Shown here in pieces: positions 53,201 to 64,000 of a stretch of DNA of 64,000 nt. The notes under the pieces are model-generated. The model searched no databases, was not told the DNA's origin, and was given only the letters and a program-made list of their open reading frames with translations. Source of the DNA: JANQOH01 sp965214495 (GTDB taxonomy: Bacteria > Pseudomonadota > Alphaproteobacteria > UBA7887); assembly GCA_965214495.1 (NCBI GenBank), contig OZ243958.1, positions 1,240,001 through 1,304,000 on the forward strand, written 5' to 3'. Every line of letters starts with the position of its first letter. Within the stretch, counting starts at the first letter, position 1. The translations under genes and the position numbers were made by a program.

Positions 53201-56200
53201 TGCGCGACGCGGCTCGGCGCGCGCTGGCCAGTTTCCGGGGCGTTATTGCCCCGGCCTCATTGAAGGTCGGCGTCATCGCCGCGCTCATCGCGGCGATAGG
53301 GGCGTTTCCGGGGCGTTATTGCCCCGGCCTCATTGAAGGTCCTTCCGCATCCGCCGCGACCGGCGCTGCCGCTCGGCGTTTCCGGGGCGTTATTGCCCCG
53401 GCCTCATTGAAGGGAAAAACCCGACGAGCTCCTGCCAACGCGTCTGCGGGGTTTCCGGGGCGTTATTGCCCCGGCCTCATTGAAGGTGACGCGACCCCAT
53501 TGACCGCCGACGCCTGCGCCGGGTTTCCGGGGCGTTATTGCCCCGGCCTCATTGAAGGGGCGCGTCGATCCTCGGTCCGCTAGGCGTCAGGATGGTTTCC
53601 GGGGCGTTATTGCCCCGGCCTCATTGAAGGGCCGTCGCGGAGCGCCAGGCGAAGGCGGCGCTGTGGCGTTTCCGGGGCGTTATTGCCCCGGCCTCATTGA
53701 AGGGCGCGCCGCCAGGTCGAGACGCGCCGAAAGTCCATGTCGTTTCCGGGGCGTTATTGCCCCGGCCTCATTGAAGGTGATGCTGCCGTGTGCATGCGGC
53801 TGATCGAGCAGGGTTTCCGGGGCGTTATTGCCCCGGCCTCATTGAAGGACGCTCATGCCATAGGTGACATTCACCGGCCCGACTTGGTTTCCGGGGCGTT
53901 ATTGCCCCGGCCTCATTGAAGGAGCCTCAGGGCGTCGAATTGCGGGCGCAGCGCCGGGTCGTTTCCGGGGCGTTATTGCCCCGGCCTCATTGAAGGTCGG
54001 AACTAACCAGCAGGGGGGCGCGCCATGATGGGTTTCCGGGGCGTTATTGCCCCGGCCTCATTGAAGGGTGGGACAGCGACGATGATTTGGATCGGCTGGG
54101 CTATGTTTCCGGGGCGTTATTGCCCCGGCCTCATTGAAGGTGGGGCAGTTCGCCGGTCGGGCTCAACGCGACCGGCGTTTCCGGGGCGTTATTGCCCCGG
54201 CCTCATTGAAGGCCCTTGCCATTCGTCTCGCCGGTCCCGGTTTCGACGGTTTCCGGGGCGTTATTGCCCCGGCCTCATTGAAGGGTGTCGCCGAGACGGC
54301 GGCGGATGGGGCGCCACGGCGTTTCCGGGGCGTTATTGCCCCGGCCTCATTGAAGGTGCCAATCTAAGCGGCCCTCACCGACTCCCGTTCGCGGTTTCCG
54401 GGGCGTTATTGCCCCGGCCTCATTGAAGGGTCGTCGCGCCGGTCGCATAGGCAATGGCCGCATCGTTTCCGGGGCGTTATTGCCCCGGCCTCATTGAAGG
54501 TCTGTGACCGATTCCGGCTGAGCGAGCTCAAGGACGCGGTTTCCGGGGCGTTATTGCCCCGGCCTCATTGAAGGTTCGAATGGCGAGGTCGTGTCGCGTC
54601 TATGGAAGCGGTTTCCGGGGCGTTATTGCCCCGGCCTCATTGAAGGTCCGCCGCAGGATGGCGTTCGTCGCCGTCGATCACCGCGTTTCCGGGGCGTTAT
54701 TGCCCCGGCCTCATTGAAGGGTCGCGCTGGGCGTCCGCCGGGGCGCAACGCCGCTGTTTCCGGGGCGTTATTGCCCCGGCCTCATTGAAGGCGGGGCCGC
54801 GCCGCGCCCCTCGCCATGCCCAGCGGCGTTTCCGGGGCGTTATTGCCCCGGCCTCATTGAAGGCGGGCGCATAGGCGCCCGCTTGTGGCGCGACCGGTTG
54901 TTTCCGGGGCGTTATTGCCCCGGCCTCATTGAAGGGCACGCACTGATCCATACCGATGACCTCACGCGCAGGGGTTTCCGGGGCGTTATTGCCCCGGCCT
55001 CATTGAAGGAGGTCGATCCTCGGCGCGGTTATTCCGGCGTGCGTTGTTTCCGGGGCGTTATTGCCCCGGCCTCATTGAAGGACGCATGAGATTGCGGCGC
55101 AAGTGCCGGAAATCGAGAGGTTTCCGGGGCGTTATTGCCCCGGCCTCATTGAAGGCCGTCCTGGCAGGTCGAGTGGTTGCGCGGCGCGCTGGTTTCCGGG
55201 GCGTTATTGCCCCGGCCTCATTGAAGGAATGACCAAAAACACGCATACCGGCGAGGCCCACCACGTTTCCGGGGCGTTATTGCCCCGGCCTCATTGAAGG
55301 TCGCAGGGCCGCTTTCCGGCTGGCGTAGATGGGCAATGTTTCCGGGGCGTTATTGCCCCGGCCTCATTGAAGGCGGACATGCTTCCGGCCCGCGGAGGCG
55401 CGAACCGCTGTTTCCGGGGCGTTATTGCCCCGGCCTCATTGAAGGGGCTACGACGCCGAGCGGTATGGTCAGGGCGGCTTGGTTTCCGGGGCGTTATTGC
55501 CCCGGCCTCATTGAAGGGAGAACCGTTAAGGATGCCCCCCGATACGGCACGGTGGTTTCCGGGGCGTTATTGCCCCGGCCTCATTGAAGGGCGTCGGCGC
55601 CGCACTGACAGGGTGCACGGCGCCGCCGGGGTTTCCGGGGCGTTATTGCCCCGGCCTCATTGAAGGTCATCTCATTCCTCCCCGTAAACGATGCGTTTGG
55701 CCGGTTTCCGGGGCGTTATTGCCCCGGCCTCATTGAAGGGACGCTGGAATTCCTTGATCGCGGCTCCGGACGCCCTGTTTCCGGGGCGTTATTGCCCCGG
55801 CCTCATTGAAGGTCGGGGTTCCCCTGCTCATTGCGGACGAGCCGGGAGCCGGTTTCCGGGGCGTTATTGCCCCGGCCTCATTGAAGGCCGCCGGGGCGAC
55901 GCTCGAATCAGCCGCCCGCGCCGGTTTCCGGGGCGTTATTGCCCCGGCCTCATTGAAGGCCCGCCGGGTCCGAAACGACGCGCGCTTCCGCCATGGGTTT
56001 CCGGGGCGTTATTGCCCCGGCCTCATTGAAGGGATGCGCTAACATGAAGCCCGAGTTCGAGGGCGTCCGGGTTTCCGGGGCGTTATTGCCCCGGCCTCAT
56101 TGAAGGCTGTCGATTACGGTCAGGCCGGGACGGACGACGACAAGGGTTTCCGGGGCGTTATTGCCCCGGCCTCATTGAAGGGAAGACCCGGCGCCGTTCA

Positions 56201-57653
56201 ACCCCTGATCGTCGAGTTGGGTTTCCGGGGCGTTATTGCCCCGGCCTCATTGAAGGGCCCTGGTGCCGCAGGAACTCGGCGTCATCGCGCGCAGGTTTCC
56301 GGGGCGTTATTGCCCCGGCCTCATTGAAGGCCACGGCCAGCGCATATCAGCCGATCAGCCCGGCGCGGGTTTCCGGGGCATTATTGCCCCGGCCTCATTG
56401 AAGGGAATGCCAGTCGCACATGAGGGCGCGCTTGCGGCGCGGTTTCCGGGGCGTTATTGCCCCGGCCTCATTGAAGGTAATAGACGACCATCCACAGCGT
56501 CTCGTCCGGGAAGGTTTCCGGGGCGTTATTGCCCCGGCCTCATTGAAGGTCGCGCTGCTCGCGTTGGACCGCGGCGCGGACGGTCGGTTTCCGGGGCGTT
56601 ATTGCCCCGGCCTCATTGAAGGGAGGATGCGCGCGAGCGGCAGAACGGTCCCCATGTGGGTTTCCGGGGCGTTATTGCCCCGGCCTCATTGAAGGGAGGA
56701 CGGGCGCTGGCATGACAATTCTGTCCAGCGGCGGTTTCCGGGGCGTTATTGCCCCGGCCTCATTGAAGGGAGCGCGGCGCGGATCGGGCGGAAGACATGC
56801 CGCGCTGGTTTCCGGGGCGTTATTGCCCCGGCCTCATTGAAGGGGTCGTTGTCCCGCGCCCACGCCCCGGACGTGCCGGGGGTTTCCGGGGCGTTATTGC
56901 CCCGGCCTCATTGAAGGTGATCCTCCGTCGCGGACCAGAATCCCCAAACGCGCGGGTTTCCGGGGCGTTATTGCCCCGGCCTCATTGAAGGGTCGATGCA
57001 ACTGGGTGCGACGCATCCGGCGACCGGGGGTTTCCGGGGCGTTATTGCCCCGGCCTCATTGAAGGTCGAGCAATGCCCGGACCGCGTTGGGGCTCGTCGG
57101 GGGTTTCCGGGGCGTTATTGCCCCGGCCTCATTGAAGGATGGACGTGGCGTTCTTGCGCTTGTTGGATGAGGCTGGGTTTCCGGGGCGTTATTGCCCCGG
57201 CCTCATTGAAGGAATTTGGCTGACCGCCATTTCTACCGCGTGCGCTCGGGTTTCCGGGGCGTTATTGCCCCGGCCTCATTGAAGGGAGTTCTCGCGGCGT
57301 TTCATCGCCATGTCCATACGCCGGTTTCCGGGGCGTTATTGCCCCGGCCTCATTGAAGGAGCGACGCGGCGATGGCGGCATAGTCGCGGCACTGGTGGTT
57401 TCCGGGGCGTTATTGCCCCGGCCTCATTGAAGGTTGGAGGCCCACTGACAATCAGGGGCGGCTGACGGAGGTTTCCGGGGCGTTATTGCCCCGGCCTCAT
57501 TGAAGGGATCTCATGACAAGCCCGGACCCCGCCTGCTCTCGCTGGTTTCCGGGGCGTTATTGCCCCGGCCTCATTGAAGGCCTCCTGTGTGTGTGGGGGG
57601 CTCAGTGGCGGCCGCCGGTTTCCGGGGCGTTATTGCCCCGGCCTCATTGAAGG

Positions 57654-57692
57654 CCGGGGCTTCGGCCCCGGCCTCATTGAAGCGATTCGCAG
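57654..57692 (+). other. Spacer derived from a CRISPR repeat
   Basis: This 39-nt spacer reads CCGGGGCTTCGGCCCCGG, then CCTCATTGAAGC, then GATTCGCAG. The first 30 bases are a CRISPR repeat of the same family with a TTCG tetraloop and a C at the last position; the final bases would be the start of a spacer in that other array. Confidence 0.8.
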
Positions 57693-60600
57693 GTTTCCGG
57701 GGCGTTATTGCCCCGGCCTCATTGAAGGCCGGCGAGCGACCGTCCTCGGCCAGGTCGAAGCGTCGGTTTCCGGGGCGTTATTGCCCCGGCCTCATTGAAG
57801 GGCATTCGCGGCGGGGTCGAAGCGGAAGCGAAAGCCGTGGTTTCCGGGGCGTTATTGCCCCGGCCTCATTGAAGGGATCATCTCGGTTCTCCTCCGTTGC
57901 TGGGGGGCGGCGGGGTTTCCGGGGCGTTATTGCCCCGGCCTCATTGAAGGGGCGAATGCGCCTGGCGAATCGAGCTGCCCGCCGTGGGTTTCCGGGGCGT
58001 TATTGCCCCGGCCTCATTGAAGGGCGTGCCAGGCGCCATGAAGGCGGCGGCAATCGTGGGGTTTCCGGGGCGTTATTGCCCCGGCCTCATTGAAGGTCCT
58101 CGACATGGAAGCGATCGTCGCCGCCGCAGCGGTTTCCGGGGCGTTATTGCCCCGGCCTCATTGAAGGCACCCTGCATCTGATGCAAAAGGCCGGCTACCA
58201 CACGGTTTCCGGGGCGTTATTGCCCCGGCCTCATTGAAGGGCAAACCGTTGCGAATGTGATAGGATCGCCGAACTCAAGGTTTCCGGGGCGTTATTGCCC
58301 CGGCCTCATTGAAGGCGGAGCACGCCGCGGGTGAGTCGGTAGGACCAGCCGGGGTTTCCGGGGCGTTATTGCCCCGGCCTCATTGAAGGGGGCCGGACCG
58401 GATAGCGCCCGTCCGCGCCGCGCTCGGTTTCCGGGGCGTTATTGCCCCGGCCTCATTGAAGGATCGCCCGCGAGCTCGTCCGCCGCGGCGAAGCGCTGGG
58501 TTTCCGGGGCGTTATTGCCCCGGCCTCATTGAAGGGGACGCTACCCCCGAACGCGATACGCGTGATGCGATCGGTTTCCGGGGCGTTATTGCCCCGGCCT
58601 CATTGAAGGGGAGCGGCGCGGCGGGATCGAGGATGCCGCGGACGCCGGTTTCCGGGGCGTTATTGCCCCGGCCTCATTGAAGGTAGCGAGCGTCGATCGC
58701 GCGAGCGTAAAACGCCGCCGGTTTCCGGGGCGTTATTGCCCCGGCCTCATTGAAGGGACGATGTGGGCCGCGGCGACGATGTGTCGATCGCGGGGTTTCC
58801 GGGGCGTTATTGCCCCGGCCTCATTGAAGGACCATGTTGAGTGCGTATTCGACGCCCGACGCGATGGTTTCCGGGGCGTTATTGCCCCGGCCTCATTGAA
58901 GGCACGACGGTCGTGGCGTGTGAGGGTGCGGGCGAGGTCGGTTTCCGGGGCGTTATTGCCCCGGCCTCATTGAAGGGATCTCATGACAAGCCCGGACCCG
59001 CATCTCGGGCCCGGGTTTCCGGGGCGTTATTGCCCCGGCCTCATTGAAGGCGCCGCCTGAAGCTCGTAGACACCCGTGGCGGTCTGAGGTTTCCGGGGCG
59101 TTATTGCCCCGGCCTCATTGAAGGCAGCGACACGAGTTCGCGTGCCGGTGGACCGGACGCGGTTTCCGGGGCGTTATTGCCCCGGCCTCATTGAAGGCAT
59201 CAGTCACTCCAAGGCTGGAAGGAAGGAAAGAAAGGTTTCCGGGGCGTTATTGCCCCGGCCTCATTGAAGGTAGCTTTGGACGCCATCCTCATCCCGGCGA
59301 CGGATCAGGTTTCCGGGGCGTTATTGCCCCGGCCTCATTGAAGGGCGTGTGCGCTCGCGGTCAGATCCCTGCGTCCCTCTGGTTTCCGGGGCGTTATTGC
59401 CCCGGCCTCATTGAAGGGACGTGATCCCCGGAGCCGCAGATCTCAACCCCGGGGGGTTTCCGGGGCGTTATTGCCCCGGCCTCATTGAAGGCGGCCGTTA
59501 CACGACATTAATCGTCTTCGAGCACGCCGGTTTCCGGGGCGTTATTGCCCCGGCCTCATTGAAGGCGAATTTACGCCGCCAGGGGGTTGCGCCGGTTGCG
59601 CCAGGTTTCCGGGGCGTTATTGCCCCGGCCTCATTGAAGGGTCACGGTGGTCCAGCTCGATGACTACGACGTCGAGGGTTTCCGGGGCGTTATTGCCCCG
59701 GCCTCATTGAAGGACGAGCTCCAGGCGGCTCAGCAGACGCTGATTGGCGTCGGTTTCCGGGGCGTTATTGCCCCGGCCTCATTGAAGGTCCCATACGACA
59801 TCGGCGTAGCCGAGGCTGCCGCGCTCGGTTTCCGGGGCGTTATTGCCCCGGCCTCATTGAAGGGGAGAAAGCAAGGCCAAGAAAGAACGCCATCAGTAGG
59901 TTTCCGGGGCGTTATTGCCCCGGCCTCATTGAAGGACTCGGTCTGAGCGCGACAGCGTGGGAGCGGCGCTGGTTTCCGGGGCGTTATTGCCCCGGCCTCA
60001 TTGAAGGCCGCCGCGGGCCGTGGTGTCCGATATCAACCCGCTGGGTTTCCGGGGCGTTATTGCCCCGGCCTCATTGAAGGACCCCGACAGCGGATTTTAT
60101 TGCAATCAATGCTGCGGGTTTCCGGGGCGTTATTGCCCCGGCCTCATTGAAGGAAGGAGCATCCCGCCCTGGACCAGGTTGCCCTGCTCGTCGACGGTTT
60201 CCGGGGCGTTATTGCCCCGGCCTCATTGAAGGCCCGGCCCGCCCAGATGCGTCGAGTGGGCTAGCTACCGGGGTTTCCGGGGCGTTATTGCCCCGGCCTC
60301 ATTGAAGGTCGTACTCGGCGATACCGAGATCATCGCGCCGGCGGAGGGTTTCCGGGGCGTTATTGCCCCGGCCTCATTGAAGGTCGGCCCGACAACGAGC
60401 ATCGAGCGCCGCGCGCGTCGGTTTCCGGGGCGTTATTGCCCCGGCCTCATTGAAGGGCGGCTCTCGGCATTGAGGTCGAGGAACTAAAGGACGGTTTCCG
60501 GGGCGTTATTGCCCCGGCCTCATTGAAGGCCGGGCTAGGATGCGTCGCGCAGCCGCTCGATCAGCGGGTTTCCGGGGCGTTATTGCCCCGGCCTCATTGA

Positions 60601-63436
60601 AGGCACGGCGCGAAGGGCGGCGTCGCGGTCCCCTGGGCCGGTTTCCGGGGCGTTATTGCCCCGGCCTCATTGAAGGGACCCACCGTGGCGATGGCGGCGT
60701 CGGCGATGATCCGGTTTCCGGGGCGTTATTGCCCCGGCCTCATTGAAGGTTTGCCCGAAGACGGTCGCCCGGCAGCCGCGCGCGCGGCGGTTTCCGGGGC
60801 GTTATTGCCCCGGCCTCATTGAAGGTCCGCCGCAGGGTGGCGTTCGGCGCCGATGATGACCGCGGTTTCCGGGGCGTTATTGCCCCGGCCTCATTGAAGG
60901 ACAACTGCGGCGGCGGCTGGGCCGAGACCCCGGATGGGGTTTCCGGGGCGTTATTGCCCCGGCCTCATTGAAGGGACAAGCCCCAAATCCTCACGATTTG
61001 GATGGCACGGGTTTCCGGGGCGTTATTGCCCCGGCCTCATTGAAGGCGGCGCAGGCCCGCCGCGCGGGCCGTCTCTCGTCGAGGGTTTCCGGGGCGTTAT
61101 TGCCCCGGCCTCATTGAAGGCGCTTCCGTCATGGGTCGTTCGGGATCGGTCGCGCCGGGTTTCCGGGGCGTTATTGCCCCGGCCTCATTGAAGGACCGAC
61201 GAAATCCGCTCGGTCGAAGGCGTGCGCGGCGGTTTCCGGGGCGTTATTGCCCCGGCCTCATTGAAGGACACCCCAGCTCCCGACAGGCCCGCGCTCGATC
61301 GGGGGTTTCCGGGGCGTTATTGCCCCGGCCTCATTGAAGGGCCAGGCGGCGAGCTTGCTCGATACGCCGCCGGAGCTGGTTTCCGGGGCGTTATTGCCCC
61401 GGCCTCATTGAAGGCACGGTCCCGGCGCCGATGCCGTCGCGATCCACCAGGGGTTTCCGGGGCGTTATTGCCCCGGCCTCATTGAAGGGCCGTCGGCGCG
61501 GGGCGCGGCGTCGGCTCCGGCGGCGGTTTCCGGGGCGTTATTGCCCCGGCCTCATTGAAGGGACGCGGCATCGCCGCCGGAGCCGACGCCGCGCCCGACG
61601 GTTTCCGGGGCGTTATTGCCCCGGCCTCATTGAAGGGCGATGACCGCGACGCCGGCGTTCCCGAGCTTGCTGCGGTTTCCGGGGCGTTATTGCCCCGGCC
61701 TCATTGAAGGGCGGCGGCTTCCTCCTCGACTTGCCGCGCCAACGGCGGTTTCCGGGGCGTTATTGCCCCGGCCTCATTGAAGGGTCGGCGGTGGTGGCCG
61801 GGCTAGGCCTATTTCAGCTGGGGTTTCCGGGGCGTTATTGCCCCGGCCTCATTGAAGGGCGCGGGCGACATCGCCGATGACTTCGGCAGCCTCCGGTTTC
61901 CGGGGCGTTATTGCCCCGGCCTCATTGAAGGAGGTATCGGCGCCGGGGTTCGCTCGCACCTGCTCGACGTTTCCGGGGCGTTATTGCCCCGGCCTCATTG
62001 AAGGTCCGCCGTGAGGCGCGCGTTGGCCGAGGCCTATCAGGGTTTCCGGGGCGTTATTGCCCCGGCCTCATTGAAGGCAACGCAAGGAGACAGAAATGGT
62101 CCAGCAGCCCTACGGTTTCCGGGGCGTTATTGCCCCGGCCTCATTGAAGGCGGACATGCTCCCGGCCCGCGGGGGCGCCAACCGCTGGGTTTCCGGGGCG
62201 TTATTGCCCCGGCCTCATTGAAGGCGATTCGTCGCTGGCGTGCAGCCCGTCCACGGCGCGGTTTCCGGGGCGTTATTGCCCCGGCCTCATTGAAGGACGG
62301 CAGTAGGCCCCCCCGTCCCGGTGGACGCGGAAGGTTTCCGGGGCGTTATTGCCCCGGCCTCATTGAAGGTTCAATCCGCGCTGGCGCTACGACCCGGTTT
62401 ACCGCGGTTTCCGGGGCGTTATTGCCCCGGCCTCATTGAAGGCTCAAACGCCCGTTGTTATCAACGCCTTGCACGAACGGTTTCCGGGGCGTTATTGCCC
62501 CGGCCTCATTGAAGGCTCGGCTACACCGATGCTTTGGCCGATGCAGACCGGGTTTCCGGGGCGTTATTGCCCCGGCCTCATTGAAGGCAGGGCGTAATAG
62601 ATCTGGCGGGGGCTGCTGATCACTTGGTTTCCGGGGCGTTATTGCCCCGGCCTCATTGAAGGCGTTCATGCTCGGGCGCATGTGGTATCGCCGCGTGGGT
62701 TTCCGGGGCGTTATTGCCCCGGCCTCATTGAAGGGAGCCGCGGACCCCACACACAGACATGCCAGTGCGGCGGTTTCCGGGGCGTTATTGCCCCGGCCTC
62801 ATTGAAGGTCCTTCCTCTCACCCTCGCCGACTTCCCTATGCAGAGGTTTCCGGGGCGTTATTGCCCCGGCCTCATTGAAGGATCTTCTCCCAGTCCACCT
62901 CGATGATCTCGGGCTGGGGTTTCCGGGGCGTTATTGCCCCGGCCTCATTGAAGGCATGGTCTGAGCAAGCATGCTAGAACCATCCTACTGCGGTTTCCGG
63001 GGCGTTATTGCCCCGGCCTCATTGAAGGTGCCGCCAGGACCGCATCCACAGGATCCGCCGCTCCGGTTTCCGGGGCGTTATTGCCCCGGCCTCATTGAAG
63101 GCCTGCTGGATGTTCGACGCGGCTACCGGCATCCGCGAGGGTTTCCGGGGCGTTATTGCCCCGGCCTCATTGAAGGCTGGCAGCGCCAAGGCCGGGATCG
63201 CCGCGCGCCGCGAGGTTTCCGGGGCGTTATTGCCCCGGCCTCATTGAAGGTTCGCCCTCGACGACCAGGACCGTCCGCTCCGGCTGCGGGTTTCCGGGGC
63301 GTTATTGCCCCGGCCTCATTGAAGGGAGTTCTCGCGGCGTTTCATCGCCATGTCCATGCGCCGGTTTCCGGGGCGTTATTGCCCCGGCCTCATTGAAGGA
63401 GCGCGTAATAGATCTGGCGGGGGCTGCTGGTCATTG

Positions 63437-64000
63437 GTTTCCGGGGCGTTATTGCCCCGGCCTCATTGAAGCTGGTCCCAGACCACGGGGCGGCGGATGG
63501 CATAGGTGTTTCCGGGGCGTTATTGCCCCGGCCTCATTGAAGCGTCGAATTGTCCATGCGCCCGAATTATGCCGTGTGACGTTTCCGGGGCGTTATTGCC
63601 CCGGCCTCATTGAAGCCCCGGCGGCTCGGTGGTGGCCGCCGCTGGTAAGGAGGGTTTCCAGGGCGTTATTGCCCCGGCCTCATTGAAGCACCGCCGGTCC
63701 CATTTTTTTACCCCCCCCCTGCCGAGGTTTCCGGGGCGTTATTGCCCCGGCCTCATTGAAGCGTAGCCGTCTAGACGCTTTTGGGCGGGTCGGCTGGCGT
63801 TTCCGGGGCGTTATTGCCCCGGCCTCATTGAAGCCCGGTCTCGGCCCAGTCCTCGACCCCCGCCGTCACGCGCGGTTTCCGGGGCGTTATTGCCCCGGCC
63901 TCATTGAAGCCGGCATGGCTAGAGACACAGACGCCAATCGCATCCAGGTTTCCGGGGCGTTATTGCCCCGGCCTCATTGAAGCGAATTGACGCGGCGGCG
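63437..64000 (+). other. Oldest array segment: repeats ending in C
   Basis: From the repeat at 63,437 to the window end, all eight repeats end CATTGAAGC, while all repeats before it end CATTGAAGG. One repeat here also has TTTCCAGGG. The block marks an older version of the repeat. Confidence 0.9.

Larger units (their letters stand above)
47280..64000 (+). CRISPR. Very large type I-G CRISPR array, continues past the window end
   Basis: The 36-bp repeat begins GTTTCCGGGGCG, has TTAT as loop, then TGCCCCGG, and ends CCTCATTGAAGG; the stem is CCGGGGC/GCCCCGG. Spacers are mostly 35-39 nt, giving a period near 72.6 bases and about 230 repeats in the window; the array is still running at 64,000. Repeats are almost invariant: single changes occur at 56,382 (GGGGCA) and 63,659 (TTTCCAGGG), and the last eight repeats end in C instead of G. 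Orientation is left to right, from the leader at the left and from the AUUGAAG-type 5' handle at the repeat end. Many open frames in both strands here are only translated repeats. Confidence 0.98.

Noticed and set aside
47266..64000. Dozens of open frames across the array giving FRGVIAPASLK, FPGRYCPGLIEG and VSGALLPRPH repeats
   Set aside because: They are translations of the CRISPR repeat in its three frames. The repeat is free of stops, so spacers without stops join them. No ribosome sites or families.

Overview
The window is very GC-rich DNA from a Gram-negative bacterium, most likely an alphaproteobacterium. Pointers are copA/copB-type copper resistance, a dapB/DUF2244/nth neighbourhood, an argD-argF pair, a NifU-type scaffold and many short GC-rich dispersed hairpins. 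I saw no rRNA or tRNA genes. All identifications come from reading motifs and family resemblance; no database search was run.

Layout. 0-3.2 kb (minus): copper resistance, with a cupredoxin, the multicopper oxidase CopA and the outer-membrane protein CopB. 3.5-8.2 kb (plus): a probable sugar-acid catabolic group, with a PdxA-family dehydrogenase, a membrane sulfatase-like protein, an SDR and a mandelate-racemase homologue. A malate/L-lactate-type dehydrogenase at 17.4 kb may belong to the same pathway. 8.3-17.3 kb: a metal-response and efflux block, with a histidine kinase, a response regulator broken by a 563-bp insertion carrying a small exported-protein gene, a Spy/CpxP-like protein, and a TolC / membrane-fusion / HME-RND efflux operon. 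18.5-24.5 kb: an SbcD/SbcC-like (YhaO/YhaN-like) pair, dapB and a DUF2244 gene. 24.5-28.1 kb: a junk island with a 3 x 66 bp tandem repeat, an intact IS1380-type element with a 4-bp target duplication, an internally deleted group II intron and duplicated hairpin repeats. 28.1-35.4 kb: nth, a NifU-like scaffold, a lipoprotein, argD-argF, acs, a Rieske ferredoxin and an EVE protein.

35.5-64 kb is a complete type I-G (formerly I-U, GSU005x-type) CRISPR-Cas locus. Minus strand: cas3, csb3 (cas8-like), csb1 (cas7) and csb2 (cas5-cas6 fusion). Plus strand: a cas4-cas1 fusion and cas2, then a leader and an array that starts at 47,280 and is still running at the window end, with roughly 230 repeats. 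Between the two cas operons lie a PBECR-like small ORF, a J-domain protein, a frameshifted HIRAN gene and, unexpectedly, a degenerate mini-CRISPR (two decayed repeats flanking one 35-nt spacer) on the same strand as the main array.

The mini-CRISPR is the strongest candidate for an undescribed element. The halves of its repeats that would be kept in one mature crRNA (5' handle from the first, stem-loop from the second) are conserved, while the halves that would be discarded have decayed. This is the pattern expected of a CRISPR-derived regulatory or antitoxin guide RNA. The main array also holds readable history: pairs of spacers that differ only at third codon positions, a spacer captured from another CRISPR array, overlapping spacers from opposite strands, and a single-base change in the repeat dating to a definite point in the array.
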